From contig JASPKZ010007552.1 of NCBI GenBank assembly GCA_030220185.1, positions 620,001 to 684,000 on the forward strand: a stretch of 64,000 nucleotides of DNA, read 5' to 3'. Origin of the DNA: Diploptera punctata (Eukaryota; Arthropoda; Insecta; Blattodea; Blaberidae). The translations under genes were made by a program, and so were the position numbers. Under the pieces are notes generated by a model, which saw only the letters and a program-made list of their open reading frames with translations, was not told where the DNA came from and did no database searches. Positions 41,401-53,270 of this stretch are shown here, in pieces; positions within the stretch are counted from its first letter, which is position 1, and every line of letters begins with the position of its first letter.

Positions 41401-42110
41401 TAATATATTATTATAAATGTTTGAAAAACATTTCAACATCGTGATAAAAGTAATGTGAAACTGTTAGCAAGGATTACGTTAAGTCGGTATTATTGGAGAA
41501 TTTAATAGTTTGGTAAAGAAAACTGCAAACATTTATAAAAAACTCTTATCACTTATCACATTCCATTGAGTGTCACATAAAACAGATCATAAACCGGCTT
41601 GAGTCATATATTCTATTCCTTTCCCTCGGTTATTCGTAACCTAGAAAAAGAAAAACTTTCCTCGAATTGTATGGTAATACAGCAAGATGTCACGAGAGAC
41701 GGTGTAAAGTATCATTTTTATTATTTCTTATATTTCAAATACGAGATGTAAAGAGATTTCTTGCGACAAAATATTCTCAACTAATGATACTTAAAAAAAA
41801 ATATTTGGGTTGTTACAAGTTTAGACTAAATTCATTATACAATAGGCAGGAATTTCGTAACGACCAATGAACAATGTGTAAGTATCTCTTCAAATCATTC
41901 CTTTAACTGAAGAACAAATTGTATTCATTTCATGTACTTTAACCTGTAATGGTGCTCCTCGAGTTAAATTTAATAACAGATATCTTCTGGATTCTGTTAT
42001 CAACAAAAACGCACAAATATTTTAATATTTTCTTTGTAAAAGTGAATGAAAAATGCTTGTTTTCACGAAGTTTATTTAGTAGTGTATATGAAAATAGGAA
42101 TTAATTCATG
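41401..42110. other. No recognised feature
   Basis: AT-rich. The 67-codon frame 41667-41870 shows no family motif. Confidence 0.45.
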
Positions 42111-42129
42111 ACGATATCTACATAGATAT

Positions 42130-42415
42130 ATAATAAGAACAGTTCAGTCTCTTAGACTGCGATGGGCAGGACATGTTGTGCGTATGGGGAATGAAAGACG
42201 TGCATGGAAGCTTCTTGTAGGAAAGCTAGAGGGAAAACGCCCAGTTGGTAGACCAAGAATGAGGTGGGAGAACAACATTAACTATGATTTAAGGGAAGTA
42301 GATTATACAGGGGAGGATTGGAGGGCATTATCTCGGGATAGGGATGTATGGAGAGCTTAAGTCCGCGCGGCCATGAACCTACGGATTCGATAGTGCCAGT
42401 GAGTAAGTAAATAAG
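42130..42415 (+). mobile_element. LINE B 3' fragment with 15-bp TSD
   Basis: A 286-bp, severely 5'-truncated LINE B: RTVQSLRLRWAGHVVRMGNE, GKLEGKRPVGRPRM, DLREVDYTGEDW and the usual 3' end with a TAAG tail. TATCTACATAGATAT at 42115-42129 and 42416-42430 is a perfect target-site duplication. A premature TAA replaces the Tyr codon after DRDVWRA. Confidence 0.93.
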
Positions 42416-42599
42416 TATCTACATAGATATCAGAGAGTAACATGTGGTTATTACATCACGAGACGACATCTAGTAGAAAACTAAGGTATTTTTCTGATGG
42501 ATGAAGTTCGGTTAAATTTAACTGAGAGTTTTCTTTTTTCTTTTTTTATTCAGACTTGAGGTCCTTTTACGATCCAGAAAATCTTCATACTCTGGACTC

Positions 42600-42720
42600 A
42601 CGGCTTAAAAAGTCCCTCCCTTGAATGATTATAACCTAAAAATCCATTGACCCGGTCGAATTTGACCCTCGAGACTAGAAACAAGTAACATAGCCACTAA
42701 GCCACCGCGGCCGATGATAT
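42600..42720 (-). mobile_element. tRNA-like SINE (family IV)
   Basis: Minus strand: GGCCGCGGTGGCTTAGTGGC (box A), GGGTCAAATTCGACC (weak box B), then CAATGGATTTTTAGGTTATA. Confidence 0.6.
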
Positions 42721-42799
42721 ATACACATTAGCATCACGGTAATTTGTTATCGATCTTCAATAATTAAAAAAAATTGAACGAGAAGCATGTAAAATAATT

Positions 42800-43008
42800 T
42801 GGAATGACTATTTAACTCATGTCCCATATGGGACTGAATGACCAATCACGTTACAATGATTTTTGATTTACAACAATCACAGCCGTGTTTCCCCTAGAAT
42901 TTACCAACTAAAGTTTATCATATAAAGAAAGCACCTCCTTTTTAACATTCTGAATAGGTCATAACAATATTTTGCAGTGAATGACACGCTATGAAATACG
43001 GCTACAAG

Positions 43009-43055
<47 letters not shown>

Positions 43056-43575
43056 CATGAATGTCAACTCATACCGCATGCGGAGTTAATATAAAAATAT
43101 TTGTAGCAATTGATTATACCACCAAAAAAAGAAACCACTGTTTGCACTTTCTTAAATGTATTTTTCCCAGAGAAATATAATTGTTATATTTACATCACAG
43201 GACATCAGAAATGAATTAATATACAGTTTGATGTGTTTCATTTTTTCTCCACTAGAGTGCATTCTTACAATATTGCGTTCCTTTGGCAATAAATAATATT
43301 ATCTGGTTGCAGTGAAGAACAAAAGAAGCAAATGAAGCGTACCAATCGTTTCTAATTTGTTTTGAAACATCGCCGTTTACATTAAATATATAAATATTTT
43401 CAAATAATATTTAAATAATGATTTGAGAGTAAACAGCTTAATTTTATTCGTTAAATAGTCCTACAAAATTCCACTCTTCATTTCCACATTCTCTAAATAA
43501 ATACACTCCTCACTTCGTGAGTCGTGAATTTATCGATAATTTGGAAATCACTCGTGGCATTACTTATGATAAATT
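42800..43575 (+). repeat. Arm of a long inverted-repeat family, solo copy
   Basis: Aligns with the right arm at 61170-61886 (inverted) and, less well, with the left arm at 59900-60600: GACTATTTAACTCATG, ACAGCCGTGTTTC, AAAGCACCTCCTTTTTAACA, ATTTGTAGCAATTGATTATA, TGCATTCTTACAATATTGCG, ACATTAAATATATAAATATT, TTATTCGTTAAATAGTCCTA and CACTCGTGGCATTA, in that order. An AT microsatellite is expanded at 43012-43052. There is no partner arm nearby. Confidence 0.8.
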
Positions 43576-43637
43576 TCCGTATAACGAATGTGTCTCATTG
43601 AATGGGTTATTACACACTACTGTAGTAGCCAATTACT

Positions 43638-44247
43638 GGAAAATGTCGGTTTTTTGGCGGACACGAATTCTTCCGAGTTCCACAGAATCGCAGGTTCGCA
43701 TGCGTGAGTTGCGGAAGTTGCTGTAATGGTTAATGTAGCCTCCGGTAGATGGCTCTGCAGTCGGTGTTACCATCTTTGGGAATAACTTCCCAAATGCTTA
43801 AAAAAAATGGACGTTAACTAAGTTGGAATTTCCTGACCAAAGGAAACAATTTACATGGATATTATTTATCCCCGAATGCTAAAAAAAGTGGACGTAAACC
43901 AACTTCCCATTTCCTAACCTAACAAAATAATTTACATTCGTATTATTCTATAAACCATAAACTAATTTTAAGTACACTAACACAAAATATGGTTTGGAAT
44001 TATTTTCAAATGTTGGTGACTCCGATTTCAGAGCCACCTAGCGGATGTTACAGGAAGCATTTCCACGTCTCTAGAACCCGATGCACACACTTCGGGTAAT
44101 TTATAAATATTTAATAATCGTAAGAAATGTTTATAAAATGGTTCCAAAATGTTTAAAATAGTACGAAACGTGTTTTCAAGTGTTTTGTGCATGAGTGGCA
44201 TAAGGATGTAAGTGTTGAACTGTGTCCGCCAAAAAACGTACTTCATA
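43638..44247. mobile_element. MITE with 26-bp imperfect TIRs and 9-bp TSD
   Basis: CCAATTACT flanks it at 43629-43637 and 44248-44256, a perfect 9-bp duplication. The TIR core GTTTTTTGGCGGACAC starts at 43648 and its complement GTGTCCGCCAAAAAAC is at 44222-44237. No ORF of its own. A 9-bp TSD fits Mutator-like families best, but other superfamilies are possible. An internal block, AATGCTAAAAAAAGTGGACG, is partly duplicated (43793-43816 and 43877-43897). Second copy: 34572-35104. Confidence 0.9.
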
Positions 44248-44256
44248 CCAATTACT

Positions 44257-45025
44257 TAGTGGATTGTGTCATCATGTCACCATATTAAAATATCTTCACA
44301 GATCCATATCCACCTTCAAAATACTTGTCGTTGACCGCAAATAAAATAATGAGTCAAGTGCTGTTGATGAAAACACCGAGTTTCCTCACACAACGTGTTC
44401 CCTCAGCAACTTGCACATGTTCGCTGAACGTCAACACAAAAGCAGATATAGTGCAGCCGCCCAGTCTACGGCTCTGAAGAGTGGACGACAGTGTTGCCGA
44501 TATATTAGAGATAAATGCTCATTAAATACACGAAATTGAAAATTAGACAAAAATATGAGATTTCTTATTTATCGCTACGAAACACGAAAATATTCATAAT
44601 ACTCAGGGAAAGCAATTCCACACGTCACTTCAGAACTATGTTAAATCCATAAAGAACATAATTCTTATTTGAAAAAAAAAAACTCTTCTCGGGTATCGTT
44701 AAAATAAATATCGGGCGGGGTGTAACACGATCGATTTTTACTTACGCACTTTGACCCAACTTAAATGCAACAAATATGAATATAATTATATAATTATTCT
44801 TTTTAGCCCTGGAAAATTATTATCTTCATCTTATTTTAGTCGTAAATATGAAAACAATGTGAGACTTTTCCTGTCCAGACCGCTCTAATAATACATCATG
44901 GAGGTCATGACCATATTAATAACTGTGGTAGCAACAGTTATTCTATGAGTTATTGTATGAACGAACGATAAACGCTCGGCTCAAGTGCACTTCTACTATC
45001 TCAAAATGTTTCTGTTATATTGTTG
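44257..45025. other. No recognised feature
   Basis: AT-rich DNA up to the TAAAC target duplication of the Gypsy element. Confidence 0.45.
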
Positions 45026-45030
45026 TAAAC

Positions 45031-46033
45031 TGTAGAGATTAGGATGTAAGGACGTCCTAAGGTCATAAGATACTAAAATAATAATTAAAAAAAATATATA
45101 TATGTAATGGTAAAAATCGCAATTTCAAGTCGTATTCATGAACTGGCCTAAATAAACCAGATATAGATAAGAATGTCAAAACTATATTGGAAATTAATGG
45201 AAAACACATACTCAGTATTCAGATTTGCCTTTGGCAATAAATGTCTAAATTCACAACTCTATCAAAACAACATACAGTTAGAAGAGGGAAGGTTCTGGAA
45301 ACTTTCAGATTGGAGATAGTGGCCCTAGGCTAGGAAAGTTGGGTTTTCATAATTAATTTGGTACGTGAAAGTAGGGGAAAATGGATATTTAAACTAGGCA
45401 GTTAGGCCCTAAGTGAGAAGAAGGTGAGAGACACTGAAGCGCTACTAGTCTGAGCATGGGCTCTATCTTCTTATGTAAGTGACATACTAATTACCAAGTT
45501 TTATTGTGGAAAGGCACTTGATCATTTAGTTATCATGATAAATTAGATTATAGAACTTAGGTTCTTAGAAAGGATACATATCTAACTTGAAATAATTGCT
45601 GATGTTCTAATAGACTAGAGTTAAATAGGGAACGTATTTCTCTTCATTAAATAATTACTTAGAGAATAAAGTTTTAGTTAGGACAGTAAATTAACTGATC
45701 TCTCTGAGTCACGTCTGGTATTATATGACTAATATTTCGCGACATTCCTAGAGTTTTCCATAGTTTCCATATGTTATTCTGGGTTGAGGTTTATATTTCT
45801 AAGAACTTTATAATTTATTCTGTAATTCTAAGAGTTTTTATATTTATTGTTATTTGTTTTTTGTAAATAAAGTTGGTGTGTTCTTATATTGCATTCCAAG
45901 CTTATAGAGTCAATACATTCCTGCCTCCGCTCGAGCCACTATTAATTTAATTAATATTAAAAGACAGAATATTTTATTATATAGGCCTTTTTTTTACGCT
46001 ACCGAATTCTTAACCCTAACTTAGTTCATAACA
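45031..46033 (+). repeat. 5' LTR of the Gypsy element
   Basis: 1,003 bp, TG...CA. An AATAAA polyadenylation signal lies near 45866 in TTTTTTGTAAATAAAGTTGG. The transcription start cannot be located from sequence alone. Confidence 0.94.
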
Positions 46034-46038
46034 AATTT

Positions 46039-46056
46039 GCTGGCAGCGGTGGGATC
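46039..46056 (+). promoter_or_regulatory. Primer-binding site of the Gypsy element
   Basis: TGGCAGCGGTGGGATC starts about seven bases after the LTR. It is complementary to a tRNA 3' end reading GATCCCACCGCTGCCA. Some animal tRNA-Leu genes end CCCACCGCTGCCA, so a leucine tRNA is my best guess, from memory of that family. Confidence 0.65.
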
Positions 46057-46582
46057 TCGGGAAAAATAATATCATATTAAATTTCCGAAAAGGAAACGGA
46101 CCCCCGGAGCCAAAACTAAACTTGCTAAGCTAAATTTAAATTCGCGGAAATAAACTTCGTGTTAATATTAATATTCAATTAATTTTTCTATCTAATATTT
46201 TTTCTTCTCTAGCAAATAGGAGATAAATTGACGAGAGAGAGGTCAGGAAATTAACTATAAGATTTATTTTCCTCGAGCAACCGAATATTATTTTAAGTAT
46301 TTATTTGCAGGGAAAATTTGGTGTTTTCTTTCTACAGAATATTTTAATTGTGGCTTTAGTAACTTGTCTTTTCAGGAAAGTTTTATCTTGTGTGATTTTT
46401 TTAAATATTTATTACAATATATATGTGTGTTGTGTCTAATGGATGAAATATTTCATATTTAATTTACTTAATTTATTGATAAAATTTATTGATTTATAGC
46501 GACTGTTTTGTTTAATCATTTGTGTCGGTGGGGACAATATTATGTAAGTACTTTAGTGTTGTTTAGTAGATTTAACGTACCA

Positions 46583-47400
46583 ATGCCACCTAAGGTTAAT
46601 CCCCAATCCATGGAAGAGATGAAGGCGGCAATAAAGGAATTAACAGCTAGACTGATGTCATATGAAGCTGTTCAGTCTCAGCTTCGAGGTCAATTAGTTT
46701 CGGTAGCCACCTCCATTCCTAAAACTACACCAACTGCACCCCCGCCTCCACCGCCTCCAGCGAGGGAGAGCGCGGCTGGTGGTAGGTTTATAGTAGAACA
46801 GATTCCCATGTGGGAAGGGTCGAACCCGAGCATGACGATAGAAGCGTTTTTAGACAGAGTAAATACGTGGGCAAAAATCAGTAAATGGGATGACACCGAG
46901 AAAGCTATAATCGTTAGAGCTAAATTAACGGGAATCTACGACATTTTTAGCAGGAGATCCGAGTCTAAACGACGCGGATTATATGACCTTGGCTACACGA
47001 CTCATAGAGCGATTTTCCACATATAACCCCTAGCTATACGCAGCAAATTAACTGAGGCCAAGCAAGGGCCTAATGAACCAGTGCAGAGATTCACGGATAG
47101 GTGCCGAGAGCTGGGAATACGATCGATACGAGTCAAGGTAGATCCGATAAAGCAAGCTTGTATGAAGGAGGAGGCAAATCGTAGGACACTACTAGCCTTT
47201 GTACGGGGAGTTAGTAAAAATGTAAGTAAATTTTTAAAGGTGATGAACCCGACAACGCTAGAGGAGGTTATACAGATAGCAACGCGATGAGAAGACGCCG
47301 AAGGGGAGGCACAGGATAGGAACCCCAATAAAGGAAGCGCATGTAATTATTGCCACAGGATAGGGGACAACGTATTTCAATGTAGATCTTATACACCTCA
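46583..47400 (+). pseudogene. Gypsy gag (matrix/capsid part), frameshifted
   Basis: I take ATG 46583 (MPPKVNPQSMEEMK) as the start; the frame is open further upstream. A Pro-rich linker (APPPPPPPARE) precedes the capsid-like part EQIPMWEGSNPSMTIEAFLDRVNTWAKISKW. A frameshift near 46935 and a second near 47030 move the capsid into other frames (SLNDADYMTLATRLIERF; then NEPVQRFTDRCRELG at 47081-47290), and a TGA closes that frame at 47288. The first Cys knuckle after it reads CNYCHRIGDNVFQC, with Asp in place of the conserved His. Confidence 0.8.
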
Positions 47401-47401
47401 G

Positions 47402-48499
47402 ATGGATGACTTCGTTCAGAACGGGTCATTCCGATACAACAGGACACGATTTCGATACCATGCCTCAGCTAGGATCCCAAATTCAGGAGGAAACACTACC
47501 CGTAGGAATCCACCCACGGTTCGGGATAACAGGAAATGCTATAAATGCAACCGAATTGGACATATTTCTCGAGATTGCCCCACGAGGCAGGAAGCCCCAA
47601 AACTCAACACGTTCGACAACGCAGACCCAATTGTCGAATCCAGCACCTCGAAGACATTAACTGTATTTAGGGTCTATGACACCACTCGTGAGTTGCTAAT
47701 TACCGTCAGAATTGCAGATAAGGTTCGGTCCTTTCTTATCGATTCTGGAGCATGCGTCTCTATTATAAAACCTGGAATTAGTAGCTCCGAGGTTTATCCT
47801 GCGGTGTCCACAGTGTATGGTATATCGGGCCTACCAATCGAATTATTAGGCTCCCAAATGATAACATTCAAGTTAGATGATGTCAGCTACACCGAGGAAT
47901 TTGTGATTTCACATTTATCCTACGAATTTGATGGATTATAAGGGCGAAATATACTTATTAAATTAAAAGCTGACATTAACATGGAAAAAGTCTATGTAAA
48001 ATTAGAGTCCAAGATCTATCCCATACATGGTCATGACCCACAGGTGGACTGCACGGCCGAGGTGAGGCAGGGAGAGTCGGGGACAGCTGATCACCGTCAA
48101 TTGGATATCTCGCCTAGCCAGTCCTCGGACCATACCCCTGAGAAAAATGACCATGGATGGGAGATAGTGACACAAGGGAAGGTTGCGATCGCCCCCAAGA
48201 CAACACGGTGTAAATTAGGTCGCATAAAGAATCCCCAGTCAGGAAGCTTTCCTCTAGAGCTACTGATAGAACCGAGAATGGACATGGGTTTAGATAAAGA
48301 TAAACTATATATTGGCAAAACCCTATCACCTGCCTTCTACCAACACAACAAACGTTTCGTGAAATTAGGGCCCAGATCTAAACCGAAGGAACCGCACCGA
48401 TACTGTTTAGTAGAAGTAGCTAACACCAGCGACGAATATAGAACGATAAGCGCGGGCAAGAGAATAGGAATGGGCGAACGTGTTTTAAGGGAGAATTAG
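47402..48499 (+). pseudogene. Gypsy nucleocapsid knuckle and aspartic protease, interrupted by a stop
   Basis: The frame 47402-47941 carries an intact CX2CX4HX4C knuckle, CYKCNRIGHISRDC (about 47537-47580), then the retropepsin active site FLIDSGACVSIIKPG near 47735 (DSG form) and GLPIELLGSQMITF. A TAA after EFDGL (47939-47941) interrupts it; the same frame continues with GRNILIKLKADI and a charged linker to 48499. Confidence 0.85.
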
Positions 48500-49030
48500 A
48501 GAGGATAAACGAGGAAAAGGATCGGAAACACTCTCCCCTTAGGACGGGCAAGGCGGATGCTAGAACCATTGACGCCAGGAGTTGGTTGCCTAGAGACAAG
48601 GGGAAATCCTCCGGTGATACACGAATAAATAAGAAAGATAGAACATGGATAAATAGAGAACGGAGGATCCGAAAGAAAAAAGGAAAAAGGGGCCAATCCC
48701 ATTGCTGGAGAGAGGTTAATCAAAACGAACACATCTTTGGCTACCATAACAGGGATGTCCCCAGGAGTTACAGGTGCCGGGTATAATAACGAGCGAAACA
48801 CCGAGGCTTGCGAAAATAATCTATCAGTATCAAATGATAAAAAGGAAAACCAGGAGGAAAATCGAGTATTTTTTAATTACCAGCATACGCATATGTAGTT
48901 GTGCTAGCCAAGAGCAGTTAGATCATCACACAGAATACGAAACGGAGACGGAGTATTACGAACGTGACTTAGGTAATTACGAGCAGTTGAATGCGGAGCT
49001 CGAACAGAAAGTGAGTCACTTAAGGGACCT

Positions 49031-49804
49031 GTGTTATTAGACAATGTAGATTTATTTTTATATGATAAAGGAGGTGTGTTACCGTGCACTGACATGGGTT
49101 ATCACGAAATTAACGCGGGAGATGCGCTCCCCATTAGAACAAATCCCTATCCAGTCTCTTATGCGCTAAGAGATGAATTAAAGAGTAAATTAGACACCGT
49201 AGAAGAACAAGGCGTAATTACGCCGGCAGTTACGCAATGGACCGCCCCCGTAATTTTAGTAAAGAAAAAGCAACAAAACCCGGATGGTACGCCCAAACTG
49301 CGTCTAGTTGCTGACTATCGCGCACTAAATAATGTAACCCTCCTCCCAAATTATCCCATACCGGACCTGAAGGTAAACCTTGCCTTGCTTTCAGGAAAGA
49401 TGTTTTTCACTATTCTGGATGTTGAAAGTGCATACTACAACATTCCGATTAAACCTGAGGATAGTGAAAAAACGGGGATAATTACTCAATTCGGGATATA
49501 CAAATTTAACCGACTGGCTCAAGGTCTATGCGGAGCTCCCATGACATGGGGTAGGATACTAGATAAGGTACTCATGGGAATGGGAGAACTCAAGCCCCTA
49601 GTATATTTAGATGACATCCTTATCGCCTCCCCGTCAGCGGAAACACACGTCCTCCAGTTGACCAAAGTATTTGAAAGAATGCGCGCGGCAAAATTTAAAT
49701 TAAGCCGTGACAAGTGTGAATTTGATAAAACAGAAGTCGCCTACTTGGGACATATCGTGGTAAGAGAAGGCATTAGGCCAAACCCTGATAAGATAAAAAA
49801 TTGA
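49031..49804 (+). pseudogene. Gypsy reverse transcriptase
   Basis: Open for 257 codons. VTQWTAPVILVKKK and LRLVADYRALNNVT (fingers), FFTILDVESAYYNIPI (first catalytic Asp), FNRLAQGLCGAPMTW (altered from the usual LPxGLxxAP), and LVYLDDILIAS near residue 193 (YLDD, with the two catalytic Asp in the Leu variant). HIVVREGIRPNPDKIKN follows, then a stop made by a frameshift near 49800. Upstream, 48500-49030 should join protease to RT but holds no clean frame. Confidence 0.88.
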
Positions 49805-49826
49805 GGAATTCCCCCGACCGAAGACA

Positions 49827-51266
49827 GTGAAAGGGATAAGAGCCTTTTTAGGACTTGTAGGTTTTTACCGAACCTTTATCCCAGACTTGGCCCACACAAG
49901 TGTGCCATTAACCGAGCTTACACGGAAAAACACGAAGTTCGTATGGGGAGAACGACAGCAAGTTGCTTTCGATTCCCTACGCACGGCTTTAATGACTCAC
50001 GCGATGCCTCACAATCTAAATTTTAGTAAAACATTTTTTCTTAGTACCGACGCGTCTGACATAGCTATTAGTGATATTCTCTGGCAGCAAGAGGGCGACT
50101 CAGAGCGACCCATTAGTTTCTGGAGCAGGGTCCTAAATCCTGCAGAGCGAAACTATACAACCACTCATAAAGAACTAGCCGCAGTCGTATATGGGATCAG
50201 GGCACACAGATGTTATTTGTACGGTGTTCGATTCACAGTAGTGACTGACCACAATGCCCTAGTGTGGCTAAAAGTAACTAGAGACCATAGTAGGCTAACG
50301 AGATGGGCTACTGCTCTAAGTGATTATGATGTTAACATCATTCATAAACCCGGGAAACTGCATACCAACGCAGACGTTCTATCATGGTACGTTGGTCTGA
50401 TCCAGACAGATGAGGTGGACCTCTCCCTAACTAGGGATAATATTAAAGCCCATCAGGCTGCCGATTTCTTTTGTAATACAGAAATCGAAAAGGTCCAGAC
50501 AGAGAAACCGAGCAAGCTTACCTTGGACGATGAGGGTCTGGCCTATTGGCATGATAAGGACTCTTGCCTCCTAATAATTACAAAAACCCTGATTGAGGCT
50601 ATACTTTGGACTCATCATGACTTAGTGACATCTGGACACCAGGGCGAAAATCGAAGCCTGACCCTCCTAAAGGGAAAATAATATTGGAAGACCTTGACGA
50701 GAGATGTAAAGGAATATATTAAGAGACGTCGCTCGTGTGCATTAATGAAACGGGGAGATTTGGCACCTGCGCCATTAGGAGATTTGCCTGAGGCAACCTA
50801 CCCATTTCATATCACTTCCATCGATCTATGTGGGCCATATCCTGTTACACCGAGAGGAAACAAATATCTATTAACATATATTTGTCATTTCACTAGATGG
50901 CCCGAGGCCATACCACTACCCAGTCAAGATGCGGAGACGGTGCCTCATGCTTTAATGACCAATATTTTCACGCGGATCGGGTGTCCGACAATTTTAACAT
51001 CAGACAGAGGGACACAATTTCTATCTGATTTGTTTACGCAGATGAGCAAGATGTTGGGGATTAAGAGAATCATATCAACAGCATATCACCCTATGTCCCA
51101 GGGAAAAATCGAACGATTGCACCATGGGCTGAATCAAATGATCAGCCATTATGTAAATAAAAAACAAAATGATTGGGATCAATATGTAGATTACAGTCTA
51201 ATGGCGGCACGATGTTTTCCACACTGTCACAGGCTATACCCCCCACTTTTTACTATTCGGAAGAGA
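49827..51266 (+). pseudogene. Gypsy connection/RNase H and integrase core
   Basis: VKGIRAFLGLVGFYRTFIPD (connection), FFLSTDASDIAISDILWQQ (RNase H first Asp), THKELAAVVYGI (Glu) and VVTDHNALVWL (Asp). The integrase zinc region has HHDLVTSGHQGENR but RRSCALMK, so the first Cys of the expected Cys pair is missing. A TAA at 50679-50681 falls inside this region (LLKGK, stop, YWKTL). The catalytic core has ITSIDLCGPY, ILTSDRGTQF and STAYHPMSQGKIERLHH: all three acidic residues (D, D, E) are present. The frame shifts near 51250. Confidence 0.88.
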
Positions 51267-51267
51267 A

Positions 51268-52086
51268 ATGTCTGCTCCTACTTTGGATGATCTAACTGCA
51301 AGAATTCCGCAATATAGGAAACCGGCGCCAGATACCGCCGATTGGCACATAACTGAGTTGGCCAAGGCATTAACAGACGCCCACGCGACATTAAAACGGA
51401 AGAATCAGGAGGGAAGAGCCAGACAGAGAAAATACTATAGGCCTAACCGCGGTAAACGGTTAAGAGAATTTGATATAGGATCGTGGATTTTGTTTAAAAA
51501 CATGACGTTAGGTTCCAAAGGTTGTAAGCAATTTTCTCCCCAATATTCAGGACCGTATCAGGTATTGCAACGCAGAAGCGACTTTAATTGCGTAATACGT
51601 ACGGAGAACCAGAATGAGGTTACGGTGAATGTGAATCGAATGAGGAGTGTGTACTATGACCCCACTACTCCAAAACCACCCAACCATATTCCTACTGCCT
51701 CACAACCTGACCTATTGACCCCGGACCTAAGACTCGAATCCCGTGATAATCTCCTCCCGACACTAACCCCACCATTGGATTCAAATCACCCAGATTCTCG
51801 ATCCGATGGAGACGATGCCGACTCGCAGTCATCCGAAATCGACATTCTCTATCCAAACGACCCTCCTTGGGAACTCGACAACCCCATAGCTTGGGTCATA
51901 GTCCCTCGAGAAGAAACACCCTGTAGATTAGAGGAGGTAAATGTCAGGGATGGAATTGAATTCTCGGATTCCGATAGCGAATCCTTTTTAGGATCTGGTC
52001 TTAATCCCGTAGCCACAGGAGCTGTCCCGCCAACACAGACGAGATATTCCTTAAGACAGCGGCCTGTGCGAAGACCAGTAATTTAA
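51268..52086 (+). pseudogene. Gypsy integrase C-terminus
   Basis: A 272-codon frame: ALTDAHATLKRKNQEGRARQ and YYRPNRGKRLREFDIGSWIL, then GPYQVLQRRSDFNCVI and VNRMRSVYY, the SH3-like fold region of Gypsy integrases (KLxxKxxGPYxV). A long acidic, Ser/Pro-rich tail follows and ends SLRQRPVRRPVI. The region upstream of ATG 51268 joins the integrase core through a frameshift, so the ATG is not a true start. Confidence 0.85.
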
Positions 52087-52810
52087 ACTGACTTGACCCC
52101 CTCAAACATAATAACATAGGGGAGGACACTCAGCTGCAGGATTCAACAAAGATTGAAGTGACGGATATTCAATTAGCTCGGTAAAATTGGTTTTGAGAAA
52201 AAAAAAGGGAAAAGCGGCATGGGAACTTAGGAATGAATTATACATTTTTGAATGCAATTAAGAGTAGGATAGACGTACGATCTTTCCGGATGTACGATGC
52301 ATATAGAAACGATCGAACACAAAATAAATTAATTTCCTTACAATCTAGAAGATGAAGTTAGGATACTTACCTAAAATTGGAGTGTCTTAACCGGTCTAGA
52401 GGAAAATTATATTACTAAATTTTGGGATTCAAGGGTTACACGAAAATAAGTTAAGGGGTATAACACAACAATTTATAGCCTCTGCTGGCGGTGGCTTTCT
52501 GCTGAAATAGACGAGTTGAAAAAGGAGTGGAGAACCTAAGGCGCCAAAATCTCTTTGGCCTATATGCCTTGTTCCATGTCAGTGGATGCTAGTGACCAGA
52601 TTGAGGATACACACACGCATGGGACTTGGAAATTTAAGATAGCAATGAACACTAGATCGCATTGAGACTCTCCATACTTAGGCCCACACATCACTCGGAA
52701 TCATACAAGGATAGATAGGAGAATAGACTGCAACCTAGGTCAATCTGGACCAAGTGACGTTAGGCAGACACTCCCCACTGTAACAAACTAGAAAGCAATC
52801 GCGCAAGAAG

Positions 52811-53270
52811 GGAGGCATACTACTTCGAGGCGGCCTGGCCTACACTAGAGCCACTGGGGACTTCTTCCTCCCTAAGGCGGCCTGGATATGCTAGAGCCAC
52901 TGGGTAGGGATGCGAACAGCGACCCTTAGGAGGGGATAGCATGAAGAAAAGAGAAACAGAGAATCAGGATAGGAAGCAAGGGAGGCATATTACTTCGAGG
53001 CGGCCTGGCCTACACTAGAGCCACTGGGGACTTCTTCCTCCCTAAGGTGGCCTGGATATGCTAGAGCCACTGGGTAGGGATGCGAACAGCGACCTTTAGG
53101 AGGGGATAGCATGAAGATAAGAGAAACAGAGAATCAGGATAGGAAGCAAGGGAGGCATACTACTTCGAGGCGGCCTGGCATAATTATACTAGAACCACTG
53201 GGGACTTCTTCATCCCTAAGGCGGCCTGGATATGCTAGAGCCACTGGGTAGGGATGCGAACCGCGACCCT
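52811..53270 (+). repeat. 170-bp tandem repeat, about 2.7 copies
   Basis: GGAGGCATACTACTTCGAGG starts at 52811, 52981 (one change) and 53151. Within each unit the phrase TAGAGCCACTGGG occurs twice, about 58 bases apart. The third copy ends near 53270 and carries a small insertion. Confidence 0.92.

Noticed and set aside
45361..45460. Separate small gene inside the LTR
   Set aside because: The sequence is duplicated in both LTRs and has no long frame.
48097..48329. Minus-strand frames over the Gypsy protease linker
   Set aside because: They are shadows of the plus-strand gag-pol frame.
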